Assembly (NCBI RefSeq): GCF_900090295.1
Contig: NZ_LT607753.1
Location: forward strand, 2,790,001-2,854,000
Reading direction: 5' to 3'
Length of the DNA stretch: 64,000 nt
DNA from: Micromonospora coxensis
Lineage (GTDB): Bacteria > Actinomycetota > Actinomycetes > Mycobacteriales > Micromonosporaceae
Each line of letters begins with the position of its first letter. The first letter of the stretch is position 1. The notes under the pieces were generated by a model, which worked only from the letters and a program-made list of their open reading frames with translations, had not been told where the DNA came from and searched no databases. Made by a program: the position numbers and the translations under genes. Positions 45,042 through 54,208 of the stretch are shown piece after piece.

Positions 45042-46091
45042 GTGCGCGCTGTGACTGTGGCTCCCGGGGTCCCCGACTCGCTGCGCCTGGACCCGGACTG
45101 GCCCGAACCCGCCGCCGAGGAGGGCGCGATCCTGGTCGAGGCGCTCGCGGTGGGCGTCTGCGGCACCGACCAGGAGATCATCGAGGGCCACTACGGCGAG
45201 GCGCCGCCCGGGCAGCAGCGGCTCGTGCTCGGGCACGAGTCCCTCGGCCGGGTGCTGGAGGACCCGACCGGCACGTTGCAGGCCGGCGACCTGGTGGCCG
45301 GCGTCGTCCGGCACCCCGATCCGCTGCCCTGCCCCAACTGCGCCGTGGACGAGTGGGACATGTGCCGCAACGGGCAGTACACCGAGCACGGCATCAAGGC
45401 GCTGCCCGGCTTCGCCCGGGACCGGTGGCGGGTGCAGCCCAAGTTCGCCGTGGGGCTGGACCCGGTCCTCGCCCCGGTCGGCATGCTGCTGGAACCGGCC
45501 AGCGTGGTGGCCAAGGCGTGGGACCACATCGAGCGGATCGGCGCCCGTGCGGAGTGGAAGCCGCAGAGCGTGTTGATCACCGGCGCCGGGCCGATCGGCC
45601 TGCTCGCGGCGCTGCTGGCCACCCAGCGCGGACTCTCCGTACACGTGCTGGACCGCAACACCACCGGGCCGAAGCCGGACCTGGTCCGCGCGCTCGGCGC
45701 GACGTACCACACGGAGACGGTGGGTGAGCTGGACCTGGAGCCGGACGTGGTGGTCGAGTGCACCGGCGCGCCGGTGGTGGTGCTGGACGTCATGTGCAAG
45801 GTCGGGCCGGCCGGGATCGTCTGCCTGACCGGGGTCTCCAGCGGGGGCCGGACCATCGACTTCGACGCGGGCGCGCTCAACCGGGCCCTGGTGCTGGAGA
45901 ACAACGTCGTCTTCGGCTCGGTCAACGCCAACCGCCGGCACTGGGACCAGGCCGCCGAGGCCCTCGCCCGGGCCGACCAGGCCTGGCTCAACTCGCTGAT
46001 CACCCGCCGGGTGCCGGTGTCGGAGTACGCGCGGGCGTACTCCTCGGGCGGCGGCGAGGACATCAAGGTGGTGCTGGACTTCACCGCCTGA
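45042..46091 (+). CDS. Zinc-dependent glucose 1-dehydrogenase-like MDR enzyme
   Basis: The 349-aa medium-chain dehydrogenase has the catalytic zinc region GVCGTDQEIIEGHYG and LGHESLGRV, a structural-zinc remnant (CPNCAVDEWDMCRNG) and the Rossmann motif ITGAGPIGLLAALLA. It resembles archaeal-type glucose dehydrogenases, which oxidise aldoses with NAD(P). GTG 45042 gives RAVTVAPGVPDSLRLD. It lies between nuoC and a minus-strand membrane protein and overlaps the latter by 11 bp at the 3' end. Confidence 0.9.
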   Translation: MRAVTVAPGVPDSLRLDPDWPEPAAEEGAILVEALAVGVCGTDQEIIEGHYGEAPPGQQRLVLGHESLGRVLEDPTGTLQAGDLVAGVVRHPDPLPCPNCAVDEWDMCRNGQYTEHGIKALPGFARDRWRVQPKFAVGLDPVLAPVGMLLEPASVVAKAWDHIERIGARAEWKPQSVLITGAGPIGLLAALLATQRGLSVHVLDRNTTGPKPDLVRALGATYHTETVGELDLEPDVVVECTGAPVVVLDVMCKVGPAGIVCLTGVSSGGRTIDFDAGALNRALVLENNVVFGSVNANRRHWDQAAEALARADQAWLNSLITRRVPVSEYARAYSSGGGEDIKVVLDFTA

Positions 46092-46809
46092 CCCGGCGGC
46101 CACCGCTCGCGCCGGCCCGGTCCCGCCGCGCCACCGAGGCGCGGTAGAGCCGGTACGTCTCCACGGCCTGGTACGCCTTGACCAGCTCCGTCAGCCCGAG
46201 CAGCACCGACAGCAGCGCCGACCTCAGCTCGTCCCGGTCGAGGTCGTCGTCCGACAGCCGCTCCGCGCCGCCCCGGATCTCGCCGATCGCCTGCTCCACG
46301 GCCGGGTCGGCCACCACGTCGAAGGCCCGGTCGAAGGCCGGCGCCGACACCGTGAGCAGCTGCTCCAGGATGCTCCGCAGCGGCGGGAGCCGACTGCCGT
46401 CCACGCCCGCCCGCAGGCCCCGCTCGGACAGCCGCGACATGGTCTCGACGAGCAGCCCGGTGTCGAGCAGGCCAGCGCCGTAGCGGCGCTCCGGGCGACG
46501 GCGGTACGACCCGTCGGTCAGGTACCACTCGACCACGTCCAGGATGTCCGAGGAGATCCGGCCGACGGCCTCGCCCATCACCCGGTTCCAGCGCCGGACG
46601 TGGTCGCGCCGGAGGAACCGGTCGACGCCGAGGGTCACCACCAGCGCGCTGGTGGAGAACCCGGTCAGCCCGGACAGCAGGTTGACCAGGTACGGGTGCG
46701 CCTGCATGGTGTCGGCGGCGAACCTCTCCCAGCCGACCCCGGCCAGGAAGCTCGACAGGGCGATCGCGAGCAGGCTCCACGCGACCGACCGGGGCAGGCG
46801 GGGCGGCAC
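46081..46809 (-). CDS. Hypothetical membrane protein
   Basis: The 242-aa protein has two N-terminal helices (SVAWSLLAIALSSFLAGVGW and about LLSGLTGFSTSALVVTLGV) and a ~170-residue charged helical cytoplasmic domain rich in Arg and Leu (HVRRWNRVMGEAVGRISSDI, DDDLDRDELRSALLSVLLGL). No family is recognised. It lies 5 bp downstream of the DUF2252 gene and is probably co-transcribed with it. Confidence 0.75.
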   Translation of the reverse strand: MPPRLPRSVAWSLLAIALSSFLAGVGWERFAADTMQAHPYLVNLLSGLTGFSTSALVVTLGVDRFLRRDHVRRWNRVMGEAVGRISSDILDVVEWYLTDGSYRRRPERRYGAGLLDTGLLVETMSRLSERGLRAGVDGSRLPPLRSILEQLLTVSAPAFDRAFDVVADPAVEQAIGEIRGGAERLSDDDLDRDELRSALLSVLLGLTELVKAYQAVETYRLYRASVARRDRAGASGGRRVRR

Positions 46810-46814
46810 GCGGC

Positions 46815-48131
46815 TCAGATCCCGGGCAGCCGGCCGTTGCGGAACAGGTCGACGAAGAGCTGGTGGTCGTCGCGCGCCCGCGCCCCGTACGCGTGGGCGA
46901 AGTCGACCAGGTGCGCCACGAAGCCGTCGACGTCGTCACCCACCGCCGCGACGATGGCCTCCTCGGTCGAGTAGTCGACCAGGTCGTGGCTGGACTCGTC
47001 GTCGGCGACCGAGTGCATCCGGGCCACCGCCCGGCCCAGGTCGGTGAGGACCCCGGCCAGTTCCTCCGGCTCGTCGACGTCGGCCCAGTCCAGGTCGGCG
47101 GCGTACGGGGAGACCTCGGCGACGAGCTGGCCCACCCCGTCCAGCTCGGTGAAGCCCAGCCACGGGTCGGCGTGCGCCTGCAACGCCCGCTGCGACTCGG
47201 CCGTCCGGTGCCCCTGGTGCCGGAAGTAGCCACGGACCCGCTCGTCGTCGATGTGCCGGGCCACCGCCGGCACCTGCGCCTGCTTCATGTAGATGACGAC
47301 GTCGTTCTCCAGCGCCTGGGTGTGCCCCTCCAGCAGCAGGTTGTACGAGGGCAGCCCGGCCGAGCCGATCCCCACCCCCGTGCGCAGCACCACGTCCTTG
47401 ACGTGGGCGGCGACCGGACGGAGCCGGGTGGTGTGCTCGGGGAGCGTGCCGAGGTAGTCCTCGAAGGCGGCGCAGACCTTCGCCCGGGTCTCCTGGTCGA
47501 CCTGGTACACGCCGTCGCTCCGGGAGAACCGGCGCTCGTAGTCGTCGATGGTGGTCTGGGCGGCGAGCAGGTCGACCCGGGTGTTGAGCCGGGCCTGCTG
47601 GAGCACCCGGCGCAGCACCCCGTCGGCGTTGTCCAGGGTGATCGAGCCGATCGCGTCGTCCCCACCGGCGGCGAGCGCCCGCAGCTCGGTCAGGTACGAC
47701 CGGGCGAACCCGTCGACCAGGTCGCTGATCACCCGGTCGGAGAGGGCCTTGGCGTAGCAGAGCAGGGCCACGCTGGCCGCGAAGCGCTTCAGGTCCCAGG
47801 AGAACGGCCCGACGTACGCCTCGTCGAAGTCGTTGACGTTGAACACCAACTGCCCGGAGGCGTTCATGTAGGTGCCGAAGTTCTCCGCGTGCAGGTCGCC
47901 GTGGATCCACACCCGGCTGGTCCGCTCGTCCAGGAAGCGGTCGTCGGCGAAGTCGCCGAGCTGGTCGGCGTAGAAGAGCGACGCGCTGCCCCGGTAGAAG
48001 GCGAACGGGGTGGCCGCCATCTTGCGGAACTTGCGCCGGAAGGCCGCCGGGTCGAGCGCCATCGACGCGCCGAACTCCTCGGTGAGCACGTCGACGATGA
48101 AGGCGGAACGCCGGTCCGCGGAGTGGGTCAT
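46815..48131 (-). CDS. DUF2252 family protein (kinase-like)
   Basis: The 438-aa protein matches DUF2252, which has remnants of an aminoglycoside-phosphotransferase-like fold. HGDLHAENFG (about 98-107) and NDFDEAYVGPFSWDLKR (about 120-136) look like catalytic and Mg-binding loops. TPFAFYRGS near residue 40 is also family-typical. The substrate is unknown. ATG 48131 is selected over a longer reading because the extra N-terminus is Arg/Pro-rich and does not fit. It lies between nuoB and the membrane-protein gene. Confidence 0.9.
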   Translation of the reverse strand: MTHSADRRSAFIVDVLTEEFGASMALDPAAFRRKFRKMAATPFAFYRGSASLFYADQLGDFADDRFLDERTSRVWIHGDLHAENFGTYMNASGQLVFNVNDFDEAYVGPFSWDLKRFAASVALLCYAKALSDRVISDLVDGFARSYLTELRALAAGGDDAIGSITLDNADGVLRRVLQQARLNTRVDLLAAQTTIDDYERRFSRSDGVYQVDQETRAKVCAAFEDYLGTLPEHTTRLRPVAAHVKDVVLRTGVGIGSAGLPSYNLLLEGHTQALENDVVIYMKQAQVPAVARHIDDERVRGYFRHQGHRTAESQRALQAHADPWLGFTELDGVGQLVAEVSPYAADLDWADVDEPEELAGVLTDLGRAVARMHSVADDESSHDLVDYSTEEAIVAAVGDDVDGFVAHLVDFAHAYGARARDDHQLFVDLFRNGRLPGI

Positions 48132-48291
48132 GGACGGCAGGCTAGTGCCCGGCCGCCAGTGCGACGCTCGGCCGACCGCGCGGGCCGGGCAGGCGGTACG
48201 GCGGGACGGCGCCGTCCGGTCGGGCCGCGCGCTCCGCCGGTCGGCCACGGCGTCCGACGACGCCGCTGGGCACGCCGCGCGACGAGGCCGG

Positions 48292-48870
48292 TCAGGACGC
48301 CGGTGGGCGGACCGGCGGTGCGGTGAGCGAGTCGACGGGGCGCGGCGGCCCGGCGTCGCGGGGCGCGGTGTCCACCGGCGGGGCCAGCGGGTCGGGGCGG
48401 GTCACCCCGCCGATGCCGGACTGCTCGGCGGCGATCTTCTCCTGCAGGCGGAGGATGCCGTGCAGCAGCGCCTCCGGCCGGGGCGGGCAGCCGGGCACGT
48501 ACACGTCGACCGGGATGAGCTGGTCGACCCCCTTGGTCACCGAGTACGAGTCCCAGTACGGGCCGCCGCAGTTGGAGCAGGCGCCGAAGGAGATGACGTA
48601 CTTCGGCTCGGGCATCTGGTCGTAGAGGCGCTTGATGGCCGGGGCCATCTTGTCGGTGACCGTGCCGGAGACCACCATCAGGTCGGCCTGCCGGGGGCCG
48701 TGGGCGAACGGGATCACGCCGAGCCGCATGAAGTCGTGCCGTCCCATGCTGGTGGCGATGAACTCGATCGCGCAGCAGGCCAGGCCGAAGTTGAAGACCC
48801 AGAGCGAGTAGCGGCGGCCCCAGTTCAGCACGAACCGGATCGGCTCACCGAGCACTCCCGGCAGCTGCAC
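48292..48870 (-). CDS. nuoB: NADH-quinone oxidoreductase subunit B
   Basis: The 192-aa subunit carries the N2 cluster ligands: C-C in [11 protein letters not shown] in FGACSNCGG and C in [11 protein letters not shown]. It is the terminal electron donor to quinone in complex I. GTG 48870 is preferred: it has GGAGGGG upstream and gives [21 protein letters not shown] 36 bp upstream is less likely. The C-terminal ~35 residues are Pro-rich. It is separated from nuoC by about 3.4 kb of unrelated genes. No nuoA lies upstream. Confidence 0.95.
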   Translation of the reverse strand: MQLPGVLGEPIRFVLNWGRRYSLWVFNFGLACCAIEFIATSMGRHDFMRLGVIPFAHGPRQADLMVVSGTVTDKMAPAIKRLYDQMPEPKYVISFGACSNCGGPYWDSYSVTKGVDQLIPVDVYVPGCPPRPEALLHGILRLQEKIAAEQSGIGGVTRPDPLAPPVDTAPRDAGPPRPVDSLTAPPVRPPAS

Positions 48871-48991
48871 GACCGCCCCCTCCCCTGTCTCCCATCGGAC
48901 AGTCAACCACAGCCGCCGGCTGCAACCGGCCGGCCGGCCCGGCCGTGTGACCCGTGCCGGTACGCGCCACCGGCGACCACGGGGAGGACGA

Positions 48992-49540
48992 GTGAGTGTG
49001 ACGAGAGACAGGCGGGTCGGCGGTCCACCGCCGGACCCCGGCCCCGAGCCACCGGCGGTGGCCTTCGACGACTTCTACCACGCCCACTTCCGGGGACTGG
49101 TCGTCCAGCTCACCGCGTACACCGGGGACCTGGGGCAGGCCCAGGACCTGGTCCAGGAGGCGTTCTGCCGGGCGTACGCGCGGTGGGACCGGGTCGCCGG
49201 CTACGAGGATCCGCTGGCCTGGGTCCGTAAGGTCGCCTGGAACCTCGGCCACAACCGCTGGCGTCGACTGCGGACCGCCCAGGCGTGGCTGCTGCGCCAG
49301 CGGGAGACGCACGTGGCCGGGCCGAACCCGGACCGGGTGGCGGTGGACGCCGCGCTGAACCGGCTGCCCCCGAAGCAGCGCCGCGCCGTGGTGCTGCACT
49401 ACCTGGCCGACCTGTCGGTCGCCGAGATCGCCGACCAGGAGCAGGTCGCCGAGGGGACGGTCAAGTCCTGGCTGCACCGGGGCCGGACGGCGTTGGCGGC
49501 GCACCTGCGCGACACCACCGAGGAGGTGCGGGATGCCTGA
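48992..49540 (+). CDS. SigE-family ECF sigma factor
   Basis: The 182-aa sigma factor has sigma2 ([39 protein letters not shown]) and sigma4 ([40 protein letters not shown]). GTG 48992 is chosen because GGGGAGGAC precedes it. The stop overlaps the start of the next gene by 8 bp, so the downstream membrane protein is probably its partner, possibly an anti-sigma factor. Confidence 0.92.
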   Translation: MSVTRDRRVGGPPPDPGPEPPAVAFDDFYHAHFRGLVVQLTAYTGDLGQAQDLVQEAFCRAYARWDRVAGYEDPLAWVRKVAWNLGHNRWRRLRTAQAWLLRQRETHVAGPNPDRVAVDAALNRLPPKQRRAVVLHYLADLSVAEIADQEQVAEGTVKSWLHRGRTALAAHLRDTTEEVRDA

Positions 49541-50738
49541 GCGGGAGACGAGCCTGCTCGTCGAGGAGTTCGACCGCTACCGCCGTACGCTGCTGACGGA
49601 GATCGTGGCACCCGGCCCGGCCGCCGTCCGGCGGACCGTACGGTTGCGCCACCGCAACCGGCTGATCGCCGCCGCCACGACCGCGCTCGCGCTGCTCACC
49701 GGCCCGGCGGTCGGGTACGCGGCGCTGCACGAGCCGGCCCCCCGCCCCGGCCCGGTCGACCCCACGCCGAGCGTCACCCCGTCGCCGACGCCGACCGGGT
49801 CGGCCGGCCCCGCGCCGACACCCTCGGCGAGCAGCACCAGCCCCACCCCGACCCCACCGGACGGCCGGATCAGCCGGTCCCAACTGCTCGGCACGCCGGT
49901 GACACTGCCGGCCTGGCGGGCCGGGCCGGGCTGCCCGACGACCGGGGCGCGGCTCACCGGCGACGGCCGGGAGGGCACCAACCACCTGCTGGCGGTCGAC
50001 CACGGCGACGTCGACTCCGACGGGGCCGCCGAGACGGTGGCGCTGGTGCGGTGCGCGCTCGGCACCGGCGGGCCGCAGCAGGTGGTCGTCTTCGACCGCG
50101 ACGCCGACGGCCGGGTCGTCACCGTCGGCCGGGTGGTGGCTAGCACCATCGACACACCGCAGTGGCTGATCGCGATGGAGGTGCGCGACGACGGAGTGGT
50201 GCGGGTGCAGGTCGGCGACATCCACCCGGGCGGGGGCTGGCCCGGGGACTGGTCGCAGCGGCAGTGGCGGGGCTACCGCTGGGACGGCGACTCCTTCGGG
50301 CAGGTGTCCGGGCCGACCGCGTTCGGGCCGAACCCGCACCGGGCGGACATCGCGGTCACCGCCACCGACCTGGTGCTCGCCGACGGGCCCGACGGCTCCC
50401 GCACCGGCAGCGTCACCGTCGTGGTCCGCAACACCGGCGACGTGCCGGTGCCGTACGTGGCGCTGCGGCTGGACCTGCCGGCGGCGCTGCGCCCCGACGG
50501 CGACGGCTGGGCGGCCTGCCGCAACGACCCGGACACCACCGGCCGTCCGGTGACCTGCGACCTGGGCCGGCTCGACGTGGGGAAGGAGCGCCGGCTCACC
50601 CTCGGCTTCCGGGCCGCCGCCGGGGCCGGCGTCGGCGCGGGGACGGCCGAGGTGGACGTGCGGCCGATGGACGAGGGGTTCGACTTCCTGCCCGACGTCG
50701 ACCCGGGAAACAACACGGTCCGGATCGACTACCGGTGA
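49533..50738 (+). CDS. Membrane-anchored extracytoplasmic protein, sigma partner
   Basis: The 401-aa protein has a ~40-residue cytoplasmic N-terminus, one membrane helix (LIAAATTALALLTGPAVGY), a Thr/Ser/Pro-rich wall-spanning linker (PTPSVTPSPTPTGSAG) and an external region. The external part has a DHGDVDSDGAAETVAL segment like Ca-binding FG-GAP/VCBS loops and a C-terminal CARDB-like beta domain (VTVVVRNTGDVPVPYVALRL). Coupling to the sigma gene suggests signal transmission, but no ZAS zinc motif (HxxxCxxC) is present. Confidence 0.82.
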   Translation: MPERETSLLVEEFDRYRRTLLTEIVAPGPAAVRRTVRLRHRNRLIAAATTALALLTGPAVGYAALHEPAPRPGPVDPTPSVTPSPTPTGSAGPAPTPSASSTSPTPTPPDGRISRSQLLGTPVTLPAWRAGPGCPTTGARLTGDGREGTNHLLAVDHGDVDSDGAAETVALVRCALGTGGPQQVVVFDRDADGRVVTVGRVVASTIDTPQWLIAMEVRDDGVVRVQVGDIHPGGGWPGDWSQRQWRGYRWDGDSFGQVSGPTAFGPNPHRADIAVTATDLVLADGPDGSRTGSVTVVVRNTGDVPVPYVALRLDLPAALRPDGDGWAACRNDPDTTGRPVTCDLGRLDVGKERRLTLGFRAAAGAGVGAGTAEVDVRPMDEGFDFLPDVDPGNNTVRIDYR

Positions 50739-50750
50739 GGAGGGGCCCGG

Positions 50751-52274
50751 TCACCAGGCCGGGCGTTGCAGCAGGCTGACGAATTCGACCAGCAGCCGCT
50801 CCCGCACCGCCGGCGCCGCCGCGTCGAGCAGGGTGTTGACCACGGCCATCCGCTCCGGCGTCGGCGGTCCGGGCTCCGGCGTCGCCTCGCCGAGGCTCGG
50901 GTCAGGCGTACCCGCGCCGGAGCCCGAGGTGGGCGTCGTCGCGCCGAGGCCGAGGCCGGCGGCGAGCGCGGCGACCGTCTCCGGGGTGAGCGCGTCCGGG
51001 GTCAGCGAGGTCGCCAGCGCCCGCAGCTCGGGCGGGAGCCGGACCGGACCGGCCGCCCGGGCCGCCGCCACCGCGTCGGCCAGCGCGGGACCGAACTCGG
51101 CCACCCGGGGCGCGACGGAGGCGGTCACCGTCAGGTGCACGCTGGGCGGCAGGCCGGCGTGGCGCAGTTGCGGCTGGGTGTGCCAGCCCCGGGCGGTCAG
51201 CTCGTCGACCAGCACGAACAGGTCCAGGTCCGGGTCGGTGGAGGTGAAGCAGACGACCGTGGACTCCGGCTCGGCCATCAGCCGCAGCCCGTCGACGTCG
51301 CGGACCGCCCCGGCGAGGGCGGTCACCGCGTCCCGGGTGGCGGCGGCGAGCCGCAGGTAGCCGGCGTCGCCGAGGTGCCGCAGGGTGGCGTACGCGGCGG
51401 CGATCGGGCCGCCCGAGCGGGTGGACGCCAGCACCGGGTTGACCATCGTGTACCCGGGCCAGTCGGCGTACGCGAAGTACTGCGCGGCGCGCAGCGACGC
51501 GTCGCGGTGCAGCAGCACCGACACCCCCTTCGGGGCGTACGCGTACTTGTGCAGGTCCACCGAGATCGAGGTGACCCCGTCGACGGAGAGGTCGAACGGC
51601 GGCACCGGCACGCCGAGGCGGCGCAGGTACGGCAGGGTCCAGCCGCCGAAGCAGGCGTCCACGTGGCAGCGCGTCCCGGCCGCCGCCGCGACAGCGGCGA
51701 TCCCGGCGACCGGGTCGACGACGCCGTGCGCGTACGACGGGGCGGAGCAGGCCACCAGCACGGTCTCCGGCCGGACGGCGGCGGCCACGTCGGCGACCGC
51801 CGGGCGGAGCGTGACCGGGTCGACGGGCACCGTGTCCAGGGTGACCCGGAGCAGGTGGGCGGCCTTGGCGAAGGCGGCGTGCGCGCTGACCGGCACCACG
51901 ATCCGGGGATTGGCGATCTCGGGCCGGGCGTCCCGGGCCGCCTTGACGGCGAGGATCAGCGACTCGGTGCCGCCGCTGGTGACGCTGCCGACGACGTCCG
52001 GGGCGGTGCTGCCCGGGCCGCCGCCGAGCAGCCGGGCGGCGGCGGCGACCAGCGCGTTCTCCATCGCCAGCAGGGACGGGAAGGCGGTCGGGTCGAGCCC
52101 GTTGACGTGGGCGCTCTGCGCGTGGGCGGCGGCGGTCAGCTCGTCCAGGCCGGGCACCGCCGGGTCGTAGACGTAGGCGAAGAGCCGCCCGCCGTGGGTG
52201 GGCCGGTCGAGCGCGCGCAGCGCGCGGATCTCGGCCAGCACGTCGTCGGCGCCGAGCCCTTTCTCGTCGATCAT
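50751..52274 (-). CDS. PLP-dependent group II decarboxylase / lyase-like enzyme
   Basis: The 507-aa enzyme is of fold type I. The PLP lysine is in SVDLHKYAYAPKGVS, and SGGTESLILAVKAARD and VDACFGGWTLPYLRRLG are cofactor-binding loops. It looks closest to sphingosine-1-phosphate-lyase/tyrosine-decarboxylase-like proteins. The C-terminal ~70 residues (after about 430) are extra, Pro/Thr-rich, then helical. The ATG at 52274 overlaps the MFS stop (ATGA), so it is coupled to the transporter. The substrate is unknown. Confidence 0.88.
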   Translation of the reverse strand: MIDEKGLGADDVLAEIRALRALDRPTHGGRLFAYVYDPAVPGLDELTAAAHAQSAHVNGLDPTAFPSLLAMENALVAAAARLLGGGPGSTAPDVVGSVTSGGTESLILAVKAARDARPEIANPRIVVPVSAHAAFAKAAHLLRVTLDTVPVDPVTLRPAVADVAAAVRPETVLVACSAPSYAHGVVDPVAGIAAVAAAAGTRCHVDACFGGWTLPYLRRLGVPVPPFDLSVDGVTSISVDLHKYAYAPKGVSVLLHRDASLRAAQYFAYADWPGYTMVNPVLASTRSGGPIAAAYATLRHLGDAGYLRLAAATRDAVTALAGAVRDVDGLRLMAEPESTVVCFTSTDPDLDLFVLVDELTARGWHTQPQLRHAGLPPSVHLTVTASVAPRVAEFGPALADAVAAARAAGPVRLPPELRALATSLTPDALTPETVAALAAGLGLGATTPTSGSGAGTPDPSLGEATPEPGPPTPERMAVVNTLLDAAAPAVRERLLVEFVSLLQRPAW

Positions 52275-53800
52275 GCGTCCTCCGGGTCGGGGTGCAGGGT
52301 CCAGCCGCGCAGCAGCAGCACCGCGCCGCCGACCAGCGCGGCGGGCAGCACACTGAAGCCGAGCAGCACGCCGAGGCGGGCGGTGTCGGACTGGGCCGCC
52401 GCGGTGCCGGTGTCGGAGGAGACGTAGCCGGTGAGCGCCAGGACCAGGCCGTAGATGCCCGGGCCGAGGGCCAGCCCGAAGGTCTCCCCCGCCGTCCACA
52501 GGCCGGTGAGGACGCCCGCCTGCCGCCGCCCGGTCCGCGCGGTGGAGTCGGCCACGCAGTCGGGGAGCAGGGCGAGGGCGAACACCTGCTGCCCGGCGTA
52601 CCCGACACCGAGGAGCGCGACCACGGCGTAGACGGCGGCGGCCGGGAGCACCGGTGCGGCGACCAGGGCCGCCGCCCCGGCGGCGAGCAGCACCGACGCG
52701 GCGACGAGCGCGGACCGCTTGCCGAGCCGGGCGCCGACCCGGGTCCAGAGCGGCATGACCAGCAGCGCCGGCCCGACGAAGCAGGCGAAGAGCAGGGTGG
52801 GGCCGGTGGCCGGGTCGCGCAGGATCTGGTCGGCGAAGTAGCTGACCCCGGCCAGGATGGTCGCCACCCCCGCGGACTGGATCACGAAGCAGAGCAGCAG
52901 CGCCCGGAACGGCCGGTGGGCGCGGGCCACCGCGAGCTGGGCCCGCAACGACGGCTCGGTCTCGGTGACCGCGCCCACGGGTGCGGCGCGGGTGCCGAGG
53001 AACGCGCCGACCGCGCCGAGCGCGATCAGCGCGGCCACGAACAGCCCCATCCAGCGGTGCCCGGCGACCCCGTCGCCGCCGGCGGTCACCACCATCGGGG
53101 CCACCGCGCCGGAGACCAGGATGGCCAGCGCCAGCACCGCGATCCGCCAGCTCATCATCCGGGTACGCTCCGCGCGGTCGCCGGTCAGCTCGGCCGGCAT
53201 CGCCACGTACGGCACCTGGAAGAAGGCGAACGCGGTGGCGGTGGCGAGGAAGGCCAGGGCCACGTACGCCCCGGCGGCCGGCCCGCTGCCGAACGGCGCG
53301 GCGAAGATCGCGGCGAACAGCACGGCGAGCGCGAGCCCGGCGCCGAGCAGCCACGGCCGGCGGGGCCCCCAGCGCGAGCGGGTGCGGTCGGAGATCCGCC
53401 CGGCGACCGGGTTGACCAGCACGTCCCACGCCTTCGGCACGAGCACCAGCAGGGCGGCGACTCCGGCGGCCACGCCCAGCGTGTCGGTGAGGTACGGCAG
53501 CAGGAGCAGTCCGGGCACGGTGCCGAACGCGCCGGTGGCGAGCGACCCGAGCGCATAGCCGGCGTGCACCCGTCGGGGCAGCGGCTCCTCGGCCGGGCCC
53601 GCGGCGGCGACCGATGCCCCGTCGGCCGAGGATCGCCCGGCGTCGGCCGGCTCGGCATCGGCCGAGGGCCGCCCGGCGTCGGCCGGCGCGGCGTCGGCCG
53701 AGGGCCGCCCGGCCGGCGCGGCGTCGACGCCGGGCGGTGGAGTCGGCGGGGCGGCGCCGGCCGGGCCCGGGGAGCCGGCTGCGGCCGGCGGGGCGTCCAT
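52271..53800 (-). CDS. MFS transporter of the GPH (glycoside-pentoside-hexuronide) type
   Basis: The 509-aa protein has a disordered Ala/Pro-rich N-terminus (about 1-75) with three tandem GRPSADA-like repeats, then 12 membrane helices. RISDRTRSRWGPRRPWLLGA is the GPH/melibiose-type loop between helices 2 and 3. The upstream gene of the pair, it is translationally coupled to the PLP enzyme, so the two may handle one substrate, such as import of a sugar-like or amino-sugar compound or export of an amine. Confidence 0.87.
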   Translation of the reverse strand: MDAPPAAAGSPGPAGAAPPTPPPGVDAAPAGRPSADAAPADAGRPSADAEPADAGRSSADGASVAAAGPAEEPLPRRVHAGYALGSLATGAFGTVPGLLLLPYLTDTLGVAAGVAALLVLVPKAWDVLVNPVAGRISDRTRSRWGPRRPWLLGAGLALAVLFAAIFAAPFGSGPAAGAYVALAFLATATAFAFFQVPYVAMPAELTGDRAERTRMMSWRIAVLALAILVSGAVAPMVVTAGGDGVAGHRWMGLFVAALIALGAVGAFLGTRAAPVGAVTETEPSLRAQLAVARAHRPFRALLLCFVIQSAGVATILAGVSYFADQILRDPATGPTLLFACFVGPALLVMPLWTRVGARLGKRSALVAASVLLAAGAAALVAAPVLPAAAVYAVVALLGVGYAGQQVFALALLPDCVADSTARTGRRQAGVLTGLWTAGETFGLALGPGIYGLVLALTGYVSSDTGTAAAQSDTARLGVLLGFSVLPAALVGGAVLLLRGWTLHPDPEDA

Positions 53801-53832
53801 GCGGCCGAATGTTACTCACGTTATGGCCTGCG

Positions 53833-54147
53833 TCACATCCCCTCTTCCGGCCACCAGCTCGCCGCCGCCATGTCCACCCCGGCGGGGCGCAGCGGGCAGC
53901 CCTCGGCGCGCAGCCGGGCCCGCGCCTCCGTCTCGTGCCCGGGCGGCAGCCGGCCGGCGGAGTTCACCACCCGGTGCCAGGGCACTCCGCCACCGTGCCG
54001 GGCCATGATCGAGCCGACCAGCCGGGCCGAGGCCCGCCCGGACCGCTCCGCGAGGGCGTCGGCGACCGCCCCGTACGACATCACCCGGCCCGGCGGGATC
54101 CGCTCGACCAGCGCGAGCACCGCCTCGACGTACTCATCAGGCGTCAC
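53833..54147 (-). CDS. Alkyltransferase-like protein (ATL, MGMT homologue without Cys)
   Basis: The 104-aa protein matches the DNA-binding half of O6-methylguanine methyltransferases: GRVMSYGAVADALAERSGRA and ARLVGSIMARHGGGVPWHRV. The active-site PCHR is PWHR here, with Trp for Cys. This is the hallmark of ATL proteins, which flag alkylated guanines for nucleotide excision repair instead of repairing them. The GTG at 54147 gives TPDEYVEAVLALVERIPP. A ribosome site is weak; the transcript may be leaderless. Confidence 0.9.
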   Translation of the reverse strand: MTPDEYVEAVLALVERIPPGRVMSYGAVADALAERSGRASARLVGSIMARHGGGVPWHRVVNSAGRLPPGHETEARARLRAEGCPLRPAGVDMAAASWWPEEGM

Positions 54148-54208
54148 GAGCTGCCACGATATGGGAACGCGCCGGGGCCCGGCGGGACCGACCGCGCAGA
54201 ATGGTCGG

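Noticed and set aside
45191..47233. A 680-codon minus-strand open frame across the dehydrogenase, membrane protein and DUF2252 genes
   Set aside because: It runs antisense or out of frame over three supported genes and changes composition abruptly at their borders.
39631..48870. An insertion sequence or genomic island splitting the nuo cluster
   Set aside because: I saw no transposase, integrase, tRNA target or direct flanking repeats, and base composition is uniform.
53833..54147. MGMT gene inactivated by loss of the active-site Cys
   Set aside because: The frame is intact and PWHR is the known hallmark of alkyltransferase-like proteins, so it is a different protein, not a pseudogene.
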